DNA of 64,000 bases from Siniperca chuatsi (GCF_020085105.1 NC_058042.1:25862001-25926000), one strand, 5' to 3'. Counted from the stretch's first letter, positions 39,420-52,100 are shown. Numbers and translations: made by a program. Notes: generated from the letters alone by a model not told the origin.

Positions 39420-39640
39420 CTTCTTTTGCATTATGATAATTGCCAAGACAAAATTGCCACCTAATTTCTCCCTGTTTCTAATTATTGGGCTCTTCAATGC
39501 AAGCAGGCAGTGGGAGCAGAGCATTGGCAGGCAATTAAACTCCTGCAATTATGGCTCTATTGTAAAGCTCAGCTTTACCAAGGATTTGTAGGGCAGAGAG
39601 TGATTGCTCTCCGATGCAATTAAATACAGGATAAATCTGG
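39420..39640. promoter_or_regulatory. Candidate conserved enhancer-like block
   Basis: The block contains ATAATTG, CTAATT, CTAATTATTGGG, GCAATTAAA, GCAATTAT and GCAATTAAAT within about 180 bases, plus a perfect palindrome GTAAAGCTCAGCTTTAC at 39562-39578. There is no simple repeat or transposon signature. Role as an enhancer is inference from motif density. Confidence 0.3.
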
Positions 39641-39838
39641 TGTGGACCTGTGAACGGATTTTTTAAAGTTCACTGCTGTATTTTCTGACAGTCACCAGCC
39701 AGGAAACCTGAACCTGAAGTCTGTTAAGGAGGTCACTTGCCAAAGGAGCCACACCTACTGAGCCATAGCCACACGTCTGTTACAGCACTCCCACTAGATG
39801 CACATGCTTGCAACCATACAACTCTCACTGTGGATCCA

Positions 39839-39878
39839 AAAAAAAAAAAACCCCCAAAAAAAAACAAAAAAAACAACC
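39839..39878. repeat. A-rich low-complexity tract
   Basis: Nearly pure A with one C5 run and single C interruptions. Confidence 0.95.
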
Positions 39879-41974
39879 ATTTGCATAGAGAGCATTTCCA
39901 GGGAGGCATGCTGGGTAGGATTAGTGCTCCTCTTCCTCTAGTGTGTCTGAGTGAGCAGTGACCCGATGCAAATGTGTGCGCTAGGAAGTTTAGAGCTATG
40001 AACTGTGGGATACAGAGGAGCGTGGCCATCTGGAAACTCAGTGACAGGAAGGTGTTTATGAGCGACTGGGGGGAACAAAGAGCCACAACCTATTTTGTCT
40101 TATTTTGTTGTACAGAAGCCACTGATCCAGTGCATTGTTGCTAAAAGGCTGGTTTGGGACCCAAAGGAGGAAGACATAAATTGGTCAATAAATTGGTTTG
40201 AGGAAAAGTAGTATCCAAAGCTGGAAATAGTATGATGTCAAAACTGAAATGGAAGACTGGAAAATGGGTATAGATGAGTAGGTGAATAGTCAAAAACACG
40301 GTATGTTTTGCCAGATAAGGCTACAGAAAATTAGTTTTGGGATACAATAAAATATAATACATTAGAATGAATAGTGTATGTTCAAAATCTGTTTTGGAGG
40401 AGCAACATAAATTACCCATTCTTAGTTTTTAGCCCCCTATAGTCTTTTGCATAAAGGCCTCTTCATTTATTCATTACTGTAAAAAATCTATCTAGCTATC
40501 TATCTATATCAGATAATTTGCACGTTTTAATATATCATCAGTGATAGAGGGCTGAGGGCAGGTGCACTTGTTTACAGACTTCTAGTTGGTCATCTGAAAT
40601 GATGTAACTGGCTGGGCAGTAGCCGCACTTGGCTCAAACTGGACCCTCCTGTGTGCAGGCTCTTCATTTGCCCAATTTGAAATCTTGGCAACAAGCAGCC
40701 ACAAAACACAAAAAGCTGCATGGCTTGAGGAGTAGACGCTGTATCACAAGTCACACCTATTATACTATAGTGATCGTCCACATTTGCTAAATGTTTTCAT
40801 ATATTCTATTGACAGAAAAACTAAGGATGTTAAACATGTTTTAAATGTAACTGCACTGACCTTGAATTCAATTTCAGGCAATGCTTGCTAACTTTGTGTA
40901 TGTAAGACAAAGTTTGTGACTATCTGGTTAATACAGTCAAATATTTCCCTCAGAAGTTAGTGGAGACCACAGCAGGGCTAAAAGGAGAGGGAATACTGGC
41001 CAGGTGAACAGTAACACATCTCCAAATAAATGCTAATATTATTATTATCTGATAAATGTGTAATTAAGCAACTGTTTGTTAACACGTTCGCCATATCAAC
41101 TTAATAAGATGATAACATGTCAATGTTGCATTTACAGCTTGTTGCGCTGCCCCCAGCCAAGAAAAAAATCTATTGAGATTTCAGTCCTGGTTGATTTGGT
41201 GACACCTGCGGTTACTGGTGATAACGTGATAACCATAAACTGTGAGTTAATAATACAAGTCCCAGAGTTCCATTTGAATGACACATGTATGGACCACTGG
41301 TGGCAGCAAACTGTTGGTGTATCAGTTTACAGCAAAGCCAAGTAAACCGTGGACTGAGAGGATTCATAGCGTCATATGATCGGATACCTAATGTATGCTG
41401 AGCCATGCCATGAGCACCTGTGATCAGATCTCATCCTGTGCACACAGTGGGAATGGTTTTACATGTACAGGACAGAATGGTAAAAGTCATTGTTTAACTT
41501 GAAGACATGTTGGAGGTGTGCTGGTTCGCACAAACTGCAGTAACAGCATGTCGCCTGCAGCTCTTCAGGTAACAGTTTACTTTGGCTGTTCCTCTTGAAC
41601 CATTCCTTCTTTGCAATATTTAAAACTAATCCGTTGACAAAAAGCCCCCAAAATGTCCACTTATTGTTGTGTAGAATCACTTTGAGTGGACAATAGTACT
41701 GCTAAACAACCGCTAACCTCTGTGACACATGCATTGCATTTCCTGCAGCTGCTTCACAAGTTTGCCAGCTGAACATTTTTAATGCAGCAGCATTAGAAAA
41801 TGTTCAATTTGCAGTAAAAAATACAACTGTGATAAAATAAATACGATGTGATGGATTACACATCTCAGGCAAGTTCCAAGACAGAGAAGACAGACAAAGA
41901 TGAAAGCCAATAGCTGGCCTGGAAGGTCTGACAAATAAACAAAAATCTAAACAAAAAAAAGGATAAGTGATTTG

Positions 41975-42910
41975 GGTAACATTTTATATTAACTTACACA
42001 TATTCACCATTAGCTAGTTGCTTATTAGCATGCATATTAGTAGCATATTGGCTCTTTATTAGTCATTATAAAGCACGTATTAATGCCATATTCTGCATGA
42101 CCATATTCTACAACTACTAGGCCATTAACTAATGGTTTTCCCTCAATGACCTCCTAATTACTGCCTATTGATAGTAAGTAAGGAAGTTGTTGTACATGAA
42201 TTAGAATCTTAATATGCTTTGCCCCAGTATGGGCCTTATAAGGTGGTAGTACCACAAGAATAGTCAATCTCCCTTAATAACACTTAATAAATATGGCCTA
42301 TTCTTATGTAACAAAACACAAAACTACAAGTGTTAATAGTGTCCATATAACTCTAAATTAAGTCTTTCTAACTCAGAATATGCTCCCCATTCTAAAGTGA
42401 GGTCTTGCTCATAACTAATTCAGTAGTAGTTTGAGATTTATTAACCCACACAAGTTTCCTATTCTAAAGTTGCCTCCTCTTCTGTTATTCTCTACTTGCA
42501 CTATGTAGTGTGATGTATATCCGTTTTACAAACTGCATGTCTGTTTACTTTCTGTCAACTCTGCAGTAACGTTACCTTCGCCTCCAACCTTAGTGATCAC
42601 CTTACAGTGCTTTTTCATCCTTAAGTTAGTTACTTCACTTTTCACAGTTAGCTTTGTACATATTGTTATAGTATTTGCCGTTTGTTTTTATATATAGTGG
42701 TTTTTTTATCATTTTGATAATCACCTCAGTGTCTTATAACCGCTAGCGACGTTAGCTAGTCGTTCAGTGTAACCTAACTTTAGGTTGGTGCTTGGAAGGC
42801 ATAAATAAGTGCTTTATAATGACAAATAAAGAGCCAATATGCTACTAATATGCATGCTAATAAGCAACTAGTTAATGGTGAATATGTCTACCTTAATATA
42901 AAGTGTTACT
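41975..42910. mobile_element. 936-bp element with 102-bp terminal inverted repeats and 8-bp target-site copies
   Basis: The left arm 41975-42076 and right arm 42809-42910 are reverse complements with about seven mismatches over 102 bases counted by eye. Outer ends read GGTAACATTTTATATTAA and AGTAACACTTTATATTAA. Both sides are flanked by the identical octamer GTGATTTG (41967-41974 and 42911-42918), a target-site duplication. The interior of about 730 bases has no significant open frame, so this is a non-autonomous (MITE-like) DNA transposon. An 8-bp duplication fits hAT and a few other superfamilies, but the ends are not classic hAT ends. I recall the arm sequence as a frequent repeat in fish genomes. 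Confidence 0.9.
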
Positions 42911-42918
42911 GTGATTTG

Positions 42919-44309
42919 TAGTAAATGGGCTAATACATACAAAATAACTATTGTGGGACTTTACGTCTACCAGATTTCATAAAATGCACTCAATGTAGAA
43001 TAAGAACATACTGTCTTAGAGCATCAACCACATGGCATCATTATCAACATCAGCTCTATGTATTTGTTGTCTTGGATGTTGATGCTTACTATTCAGATTC
43101 TTCTTGTTGTGACACATGTCTGTTGGTTTGTCTACAAATATACAGTATGTAGCATTACATTCCCAAATATAAATCTACAGAATCAGTGAATGCTTGCTCT
43201 GAGGCATTCATTTACTTTTTGCATTTGTTTCAACATGGCAAATTAATTCCTGCTATAATTGATCACATTTTTTCTATAAATTCCATTAACTTTTAGCCTG
43301 AGGCCTTACAAAACAGAAGCACCAAACACAAATGCGATTATCAACTGCTGCTGCCAATTTAAATAGAGACAGTGCCGTTAATCAAACTGCGTGCAATAAT
43401 ACACCTAAAAGCAGATCAACAGGGTTCAACTCCGCCCAATTCAATTTAATGTTGAACCAAAAAATGCCACACTTTTATAACATGGTGGTACTTCAAAAAC
43501 ATCAAAACATTTGTTAGGTGGTGTGATAAAGCTGTTTAGTTGATGAAGCTAAAGACATCACTTTCATTGACAGGCTTCATAAATCAAGAGTTGCCATGTT
43601 TTTTTTTGTTTTTTTTTGTCTACCATATGCTTTCACTTTTTCACATTCTAATGCTTGGGGTTTCCAAAGTACAGAAACTTTTTTTTTAAATCACTTCTGG
43701 TAGTATTGCATATATTCCCACTTCTGTCCCCTTCTACCTTTAGCTCCATCTCTTTCATGCCCTTCTCTCCTCTCTCTCATGTTCCTCTTTCACAAGCATT
43801 TTCAACGAAAGTTTCCTGCCACTGTGTCAGACACATCTGCATTGCAGTGCCGAAGGGAAAGGCTGGAGGAGAAGAGATGTGTATGAATGGCTTGAGACAG
43901 AGATGCAAAAAGAGAGAATGGGAATAAGAAAGTCTGACCTGTCATTTACCAAAATAATGGATGTATGAGTGACAGGAAAACATCACTTCACGCATCATTT
44001 GGTATATTACACCACCATTGTTTTTATACTTTTTTTTTTTTGCCTTTGACGGAAAAACATGCCAATTTAAATGTCCAAATATCTAATACAAACACAACCA
44101 TTTGCACTTCAAAGTGCTGTCACAGGGAAATAACATAGAGGGTCATCCACCCCCACCTCCCTCCGAGCCTCTGAGCCCCCCTGTTATTAATGGCGTCATC
44201 ATTTTTCCTCTGCTCACTCTATTTCCCTTCTGATAGTGGGGCCTGCTTCATCGTGTTCTGCCATGTTTCTGTAATTGCTCCAACAGCCTGCCTTATGCTG
44301 AGCATATAG

Positions 44310-44355
<46 letters not shown>

Positions 44356-47300
44356 CCTATCCAGTGGGCCCGTGTGTGTCTGTAAGTGTGTGCATATGCC
44401 TGTGTGTGTGTGTTGCTCTGTCCCCCCACCAGGGCCGGCTGTGAGTTTGTGGGGCAGAACCAAGCCGCAGGCGAGCTCCACACGGAGCGAAATGACAGCC
44501 TCCAGGCCACCATTGGTTGATGACCGTGAAAACACTTGCGGTTAACGTAAAGTGAGCGACCGGCTGTCACAGTGAGGCAGCACGCTTATGTGCAGCCCTG
44601 ACAACAGCACAACAAGCCCCTCTGCAACTAGACTCTGCAGTGCTGCAACAAACAACAAAGGGACAGCCCTACAATTCATAACAGTAACCACTTCAGACAT
44701 CTGAAGTACATAGCAAAGAGGGAGAGGAGCAAGAGACAACACTACTATTTGTCACAGTCTTTGGGAATAAATGGTTTTTCTTTGCTTAAATTCTGGTGGG
44801 CAGCACAGAAAGCCGAGGGTGGTTGTTGAACGAAGACAGGGAAGTGAGCGTGCAGGAGAGAATGCCTAGACTGTCACAGATGCCAGCCAAGGTCAGATAA
44901 AGTGAGAAGTAAGTGCTTAGAGAGCTTCAGGAGCAGAGGCCAGCTCTGTGGAGGAGGTGTGAAGGAGTGAGTGACCAAGCGTGAGCGCCGCCACCCCTAC
45001 CCATCATTAAATGAAGCCACTTAAAGGAAAAAAGCGCTCCGCTCAAAAAGGTCAATACATGGCACTTCTGCAAAGCCCTGATGGTTTTATTTAGCCATCT
45101 GGAGAATAGTTTTGTCTCTGATGGAAACACAAAAAGTTGTGAATATGTGTTTGAAAACACTTTGCTCAGAACTCTGCTTTTTTACTCTGAAGCTGAATTG
45201 CTTTATCTATTGCATTGCCGCCAGCAAACAGGTTCCTAAAGTTAAACTGAGAAGCAATAAATTATGTGCCAACATCATGTAGTAAGGAGGGATGATTACA
45301 GAGCTGCTTTTATCATCAATTTTAACCTCTCTGTGGTTAAATCAGACTTATTTTACCCCCTGCCCTCTTGCATTTCTTTCTTGCCTCCTCTTGCTCTAAC
45401 TCTGAACACACACACACATGCGTGCACACACACACAAACACAGTTTATTATGCAGTAACATTACCAGATCCCCTTAGGCAGCTGTGCATCTCTGTATGAC
45501 TGATGAGGGTAATTTCTCCCAAACAACAGAATGATCACTTTGGTGGTGAGCGCTAAAGACCCTCCCTCCTCCCTCTGTCTTCCCTCTCTCCCATTTTCTT
45601 TTTAGCTTACAAAAAAGGCAAGAAAAAGAAAGATATTTGTTACTATGTTTCCTGCAGTGTCTGGAATGGCTCCGGAGATAAATAGCTGTCCCATCCCATA
45701 CATACGAATTAAAGAAAAAAATATAGTTAATGATTCCATGGATCCAGTCAATATATTGATTATTATAAATGATGATTCCCATTCAAACTCTGCTAATAAA
45801 AGCAGTCCAGTTCCAGTTCCACTTTGCCAGTTGGAACTGGACGTGTGTGTATGTGTTTGTGTGTGTGTGTGTGTGGGGGTTCCTTATTTTTTCCTTGATT
45901 ACCATAGGGATCCAATATAATACACATGCCACTGTGAATTAGCCTCACAATAAGGACTGGGCTGAGCCACAGTGAGTTTATACTGTCTGTGTACTACTGT
46001 GTACCATGGGATATACTGAGCGGAGAGTAGTTAGGACTTGTCTGCCTCTCTCTCTTGGCCTCATGGTTCAGCCTCAGTGGGCTGTCTTTACCTATTCTCC
46101 CATCTGTCAGTCACACACAAAAACAAATCCACCTGTCGACCGGGAGACTGGGCTGAACAGGGCGATGCTACAGCTGTCTGGGTCTGACTTGGTGCAGAAG
46201 GGAGCGAGTCAGCGCCCTCCACTGGTGATGGAAAGCCCATTAAGATGCTTATTACCCCACCTGTCAGCCTCATCTCCTCACCTGCACAGATACACCAGAC
46301 TAATGAAGACAGTCACTATTAATGCAGCACCTTGCACATGGAAGTCATGCCTCTATGCTTTTTGCGGTCGTTGTGTCCTTGATCACAAGGGCTCTCCAGC
46401 CTTGTAACAATATAACAATCCAAGCAATAAGAGATAGGCATTCTTACCGTGCCACTTGATTGCCTCAACAATGAAGCTATTAATGCTACATTATGTAAAT
46501 TGTAATGGTCACAAACATCTAATAGGATAAAGGCTAAGTACAGTGCAATTTAATGCTGCTGACTTTCAGTGGCTCTTTGAAGGATGTTTTCAATTATAAC
46601 AGAGCTAATTTAATTCATTGTTTCATAGCTGAAAATGCGTTTTTAAAGGTTGACTGAGTCTCTATTTCAGAACTCAGGTTTAATCAGTCATGTACATTGA
46701 ACACTGGAACGTCCTCTAAAGAGATTGACAAAGTTGCCGGGGATCTGCGTTCTATGTTTTAAAGGGACACAGTAGCCCTGCCCTTTTCTTTTTCCTCAGA
46801 TGGCAGGCTTCAGTTGTGGAGGGGAGGGTGTTCATCTAAAAGATGAAAAGACCTGCGCCTTTAAGAGGGCTGTCTCCCCTTTCCCTCATGCTCCCCCTCA
46901 ACCACACAGACACTCCTCCTGTGAGCATTTGTGAGGCAGCTCCTGTCCCTTATGTCTCTTTGTGGGGAACAGAATAGACTTCCCAGAGCATCATTGGAGA
47001 CAAGACAGAGCTCTAGGGAGGACACCTCTGGTGCAGACCTCCATGCATCCCTGGCCTCAACTACTGTGGATGCCCAGATGAGCACAAGGAGAGGAGAAGC
47101 AGATCTACTCAAGCTGGAGTAAAACATCCAGAGGTCCAAAACAGGAGGTGGAACTTAACAGCTGGACAACCCAAGAGGTCAATTTTAAGTTGAAGGCGAC
47201 ATGATCAGCAGATCAAAATCAACAGCGCTGGACTGGATCGCTAAGAAAAAGGTGGAGTCTTAATTTGAGTTTTCAGATTCTCTTTAGAAAAGTTTTGTTA

Positions 47301-47755
47301 AAGAAGAATCAACAAAGTACTCCATATCTTTTGCAGCTATTAAGGATAAAAGCACCATATGAAATACATACAAACGAAGGAAAGAGGATAATTTAGCTTA
47401 GTTTTTTTATTATTTTTATCCATCTCCAGAGTACTTTCCAAACAGTCATTTGTAGTATGAAATTGAGATGCTCTTTAAAGAACGTCTTGAATGGTCCCGA
47501 CAGTGCTTTTAATTCACCAGCCAGGCGTTTATCTTATTTCTCCAGCTCTTTCTGGGAGGGAGCATTAAAGACTTCATTGATAGTGCTCTTGGGGAGCGGG
47601 TGATATTTCTTATATGAAGTCTTGAAACTTTACAGCTGTTGACTGGAGGGAGAGAAAAGTGCCACATACATAAGAAAATTATGTTGAGCTGTTTTTCATG
47701 TGGAAAAAGTGTGTGTTTGGACTAATACTGCGGTGGAGCATTGAGGACAGAAGAA
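42919..47755. other. Non-coding region upstream of rpp25
   Basis: No coding exon is supported. The stretch holds a GT microsatellite at 44313-44354, short CA/GT runs at 45407-45437 and 45840-45876, and T runs near 43598-43618 and 44028-44041. The last part may include the promoter and 5' untranslated region of rpp25. A CCTTTAAGAGGG stretch near 46857-46868 and the region after it are possible promoter candidates, but no TATA box or start site can be fixed from sequence alone. Confidence 0.5.
44313..44354. repeat. GT microsatellite
   Basis: About 21 uninterrupted GT units, followed at 44370-44412 by further interrupted GT-rich sequence. Confidence 0.97.
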
Positions 47756-48628
47756 ATGTTCACAGGGTGTGGAGTGGTCAGTGGCCAGAACCAGTACCTT
47801 ACCAGAGACACTGTCAGGCCCAACCCAGGACTAGAGGTGAACATACCGATCCAAATGGAGAATGGGGTAACCCCAGGGACCTGCTCTGTCTACCAGGATC
47901 AAACTTACGGGAATGCTGGCCAGCCAGCAGTGGTGAACAATGTTTCCAGCCCGCTGAAGCCAACACCACTACCAGTCCCTCCCCCTGCACTCAAACTAGG
48001 GCAGGAAGGGTTCAAGAAAGTCTGCCGAACTGAGGAGGACAGCCCCTGTCCCTTTCCAGGACTGGCCTCTGGGGTGCTGGAGATGCGCGTGAAGGAGGGA
48101 AGTAAGATTCGCAACTTAATGGGATTTGCCATGGCACGGATGCAGGGAGAGAAGGGTGTAAGTGGGGGAGGTGTGAGTGGTGGTGGGCTCAGGCAAGTGG
48201 TCTTCACTGGGTCAGGCCGTGCGGTCACAAAGACCATCACCTGTGCTGAGATCATGAAACGAAAAGTGGGCTCTCTTCACCAGCTGACCAAACTGCAGTA
48301 CAAAGTGGTGAAAGAGGTGTGGGAGAGTACTGAAGGGGGGACATCTGAGATGACGGTGCACAGGACTGTGCCCTCCATCAGCATTCTTCTTTCCAAAGAC
48401 CCATTGGATCCCCAGGAACCAGGCTATCAGCCTCCTGAGACTCTCAGTGCATTGTGGGAGGAGAGAGAGGGTGTTGAATCTGCCCCGCAGACAGCATGCA
48501 AGAGACCTCTTGGACATTTGCCATACAGCAGTTTTTCGCACTGTAAGAGAGTGTGTTTGGGGGAAGGAGTCTCAGTCCACCCTCCTCACCGACTGGCTGA
48601 ACCGGTGTCAAACAGTGGAGAGGATTGA
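47756..48628 (+). CDS. rpp25: Ribonuclease P/MRP protein subunit p25 (Rpp25), single exon
   Basis: Encodes a 290-residue Alba-family protein. In vertebrates Rpp25 pairs with Rpp20 and binds the P3 arm of RNase P and RNase MRP RNA in the nucleus/nucleolus, helping tRNA 5' processing and rRNA maturation. The Alba domain spans about residues 110-227. It contains MRVKEGSKIRN at its start, a VVFTGSGRAVTKTITCAEI core (RNA-binding loop), HQLTKLQYKVVKEVW, and LLSKDPLDPQEPGYQPP at the end, all matching Rpp25. KTITCAEI, KEVW and the C-terminal KRPLG favour Rpp25 over the paralogue Rpp25-like; HQLTKL is shared with the latter. Residues 136-144 form a Gly-rich insert. An in-frame stop at 47723 bounds the frame; 47756 is the first ATG and has a purine at -3. 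A second ATG at 47855 (residue 34) is an alternative start nearer the usual protein length (about 200 residues in human). The N-terminal 85 residues are poorly conserved and proline-rich. Intronless coding matches the mammalian gene. Confidence 0.92.
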   Translation: MFTGCGVVSGQNQYLTRDTVRPNPGLEVNIPIQMENGVTPGTCSVYQDQTYGNAGQPAVVNNVSSPLKPTPLPVPPPALKLGQEGFKKVCRTEEDSPCPFPGLASGVLEMRVKEGSKIRNLMGFAMARMQGEKGVSGGGVSGGGLRQVVFTGSGRAVTKTITCAEIMKRKVGSLHQLTKLQYKVVKEVWESTEGGTSEMTVHRTVPSISILLSKDPLDPQEPGYQPPETLSALWEEREGVESAPQTACKRPLGHLPYSSFSHCKRVCLGEGVSVHPPHRLAEPVSNSGED

Positions 48629-49077
48629 ATCAGAGGAGTTCATTTGGCGCTGCCCTCCACTCAAGCACAATGCTGAGACAATCAGAACACTCACTCAGAT
48701 AGAACAGTGCTTTCTCAGAAGAACTAAGTACCAATTCCAGCCTCCAGAGGTCAGTTTGACCGGGACCTAAAAGCTTGCCTCTGTACATACAGCATTTAAG
48801 GGATGTATTTCTCAGCACGTCCAACATGGTCTCTCACATCCACAAAACTGTGATGATGTGTGCTACCATACTATAAAATCTTTAACAGATTCACATCCCA
48901 TTTCACACTGACAAAAGAAAAAGCCATGAATTTCACAGGTTCCAGAGTCCTGCTTGTAGTAAACTATCTACAGCCTGTGGACAAAATCATTTATTAGCAT
49001 CATGTTTCAATCATCTCTATTCCTCCATGCTCTTAAGTGTGTCTTTAAAAACACACAAAGTAGACCCAAGAACATAA

Positions 49078-49174
49078 AATAAAAAAAGCTTAAAGCCATT
49101 GATGGTATGACAAATGCAAAACACCAATTTTATTTGTCTGATTATTAACTCTCATGAAAACAAAATTTAATAAA
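49078..49174 (+). promoter_or_regulatory. Candidate rpp25 poly(A) signals
   Basis: AATAAA occurs at 49078-49083 and again at 49169-49174, about 450 and 540 bases after the stop codon. The second is followed directly by a TG-T10 run, a typical downstream T/GT-rich element, and is the better candidate. No cDNA evidence is available here. Confidence 0.5.
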
Positions 49175-52100
49175 TGTTTTTTTTTTCCAATGGAAATTCT
49201 GTTTTGTATTTCATCTTTCTTACTCACACATATTTGAATTTGCAAAGCTCTGATTGAACAGAAAATCACAGCGTGCTGATCTTTTGATAAGAATAACGGA
49301 AGTGAAATTTGTCTGTAGAAAAAGCTGATTTAATGACAAAGCTGTTGATAAGGCACAGCTCCTAAACCAACCCAGCCTGACAGATATGCCTAGGGCAGAA
49401 ATACAGGCACAGATTATCATTAAGATAGCAACATAACATCACACAACACAGTGGAAAAAAGGATTAAAACTCGCAACACGCTATACTCCTTCCCCTTTCA
49501 GCCAATAGGCCTACCCACCCACCATATCTATTGTATAGCACAGTCTACCTCTTCTACTATATTCTACCATGTTTCAAGCTAAATAAAATGCTGAACAATC
49601 TGGTCTAAAAAGAGCCAAGTTTTCACAGTAACACCATGCACTTGTAGTTGACTGACATAATAAATGAAATGGCTGCAGACTCTCTCCAGTTGCCAGTGCC
49701 TCTCTGCATTTTCACACCATTTAGATACCATTTTAGTTGCAAAAAAGGTACCTCTGAGTAATTGCTGAAGCTTAACTCGATGCTGCAGACATCTATGGCA
49801 GTTGGATCAAAATTATTAATTATTAAACTCCGAGCAGAATGCAGTGGTAGAAAAAAAAACTGCTGGGAGCGTACGCATTGAATTTTATGGATTAAAGATT
49901 TCTACATACATTTCTTTCTAAAAAGTTGTCCTAAACAAGACAAACAAAATAAACCTTCCTGAGAATTATTTTATCCGAAAACTTAAGAACTTTTTCCCAC
50001 TTAATCAACCATGTCCTCTGGGGATAATAACTTAGACAAGTGGAACCTTGTCTGATGCTTTTACTGTTGATCTTAATGAAAATCTGCAAACGCAGATGTC
50101 GGCCTCCTAAAGTAAATTGATCAAAGAGACTCCTAACTGGGGAGACAATTCTGTTACAGCTTAAAATAGAGAAAAAAAGGAGAGTTCACTCCTATGGCTT
50201 TAGCATTCAAATTCCTCTTTCAAAGGAATACAAATCGTAATATTTCAATATTTTTTATAGTGGTCAGACAGCACTTTAACAGTCTATGGCGGACATAGTG
50301 ATTAACCTCCCTCTCGATCCCATTAAATGAATCAGAGCACAGCAGAGCACCCAAGGTTGAATAAGAAATGCTGTGACTGCAATACAGCACATATGTAGCA
50401 AACTGCGTCCTCGAGACTGCTGGAAGGTTATCACTTCATGTCGTTGTTATCACAGAGTTAGCAGCTTTCACCCAAGAGCCTATGGGACAGTCAGTCTGCG
50501 ATGCAGGTCAAAAAGATAATGCCGCTATAAGTAAATTTCAAATCGACCTGCATCTGTTATCAAGCATTAAGAATTCTGGGCCAAGTGTAAAATGCAGTGG
50601 GGGTAATTAGGGATAACGGCATAGCGTACCTGAGTGAGAGACCAGATAAAACATACTGACAAAAGCATTATCCCGGAGCTAAATCCAATGTGGCCGGCAC
50701 GAAATAGCATGGTGGAGGAGTCAACAAAGTGCATTTTAAGAATGTGGACAAGGTTATTCAAAAGCTGAGAGTCCATTTTGCCAATAATGTATGTTTTCAA
50801 AGATGTAGTCAAGGTGAATTTGGAGGAGATACAGGCCTAGACCTAAGCTGCACTGTTTGTGTGTGTGTGTTTGGGTTTACTTTGTACTATATATACAGTA
50901 TTCAGTTTGTTTAAACTGAGTGCACAAAATGTTCTGCTGTTCTTTCTATGAAACAGACTAGTTAAAGGAACACTGGTAAAATTTTGACCACCGATCAAAT
51001 TACCCATACCTTCAATCTTGAAGGAGATATACATGAAGATATTTGGGTCAGACATGGATTTTTCTAAAGTGGGTGCAACTCTATTAGAGTAATGCCTTTT
51101 TGTTGGACAATGTCAGTGATAGAATAATTATTTTTCTGGTAACTGATAATGAAGCAGGTTTAGCAAGATACATCTAACTGTAGAATGGATGACACTGTTT
51201 AAGAACAAATTGGATAAAAAAAAAAAAGATTACTTCAAAATGTTAATGCAGAGAAAACTGCATTTTTACTTATTAAATATTTAATATCTTACTAAATAGT
51301 TATTAAGTTCTTAAATCATTAATAAAACAACAATATGTTAAGACTGACCCACCATAGTTATCTATTCTGGCAGACACAATAGTAACCTTCTGTTTACCAA
51401 AGCCAATAACTGCATGCACCGAATGTGAATACATTCATTTTGAAGTTAACATAATGAAAGTGTTGGCACTCTGTTTTTCCCTTCGCTGCCGCTGCAGAAG
51501 ATGAGAGTGAGGTCTCTGGGATGGTGTGGGAGTTCGCTATCTCCCAGCCTCCAGATGGCTCCGTCTTCTCTTATCTAGAAGAATGGGTGCTGCCTCAATT
51601 TTTCAACTCGCCTTATCTGGGAATCCTTTAAATTGAATATTTACTGGGCCTATGTTTTCTGCCTGTGTTAGCCCTCTGAAGTCGACATTCCTCTTGCTTG
51701 TCGAGACAGGCCAAAAGGTTTTTCCTCACTCATACACTCTCTTTGTCTGCCTTGTCAAGTAATGGGACAGTGATTGATTATGTGATTGTCAGGAGAGAAT
51801 GGAAGGTTAAGCAGTTAAGCAGAGAGCAGTGGAGACATATTAACGAATGGCCATAGAGGGAATATGTCCAACAATAGAAAAACGTACATTACCCAAACAT
51901 GACATCACACAGACCTCCATTTTATGTCAGAAGTAAAATAGATTAAATTAATCACTTTTCGAACAGTCTATTGTTTCCTGCACAGTGTACACTAGAGGTT
52001 AAGAGAACATTTAAGCAGCCATTGAAAACATCTTATTGCAATATGACTGGCTGTGGTCTATCTGCATAAACAAGCCGTGCCACAGCTACTCCCTGGTAAG

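Larger units (their letters stand above)
31220..41965. other. Non-coding region between listed repeats; no gene supported
   Basis: Outside the elements listed individually, this stretch has only short open frames of random composition, such as those at 34723-35237, which are driven by low complexity and by a short CA/CT-rich run near 35210-35238. No exon pairs were recognised. Confidence 0.5.

Noticed and set aside
46006..46407. 133-codon open frame upstream of rpp25
   Set aside because: No recognisable domain, no homology I can name, and no support from splice signals.
47741..47755. Start of the rpp25 frame at a TTG codon
   Set aside because: A TTG start is not expected in a vertebrate nuclear gene; the first ATG in the frame is at 47756.
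48447..48770. Second open frame overlapping the 3' end of rpp25
   Set aside because: It is a shifted-frame shadow of the rpp25 coding sequence and its 3' region, without recognisable features.
50955..51060. TTAAAGGAACACTGG start of a possible dispersed repeat
   Set aside because: Only a short stretch resembles common fish repeat starts; neither ends nor duplication could be found.
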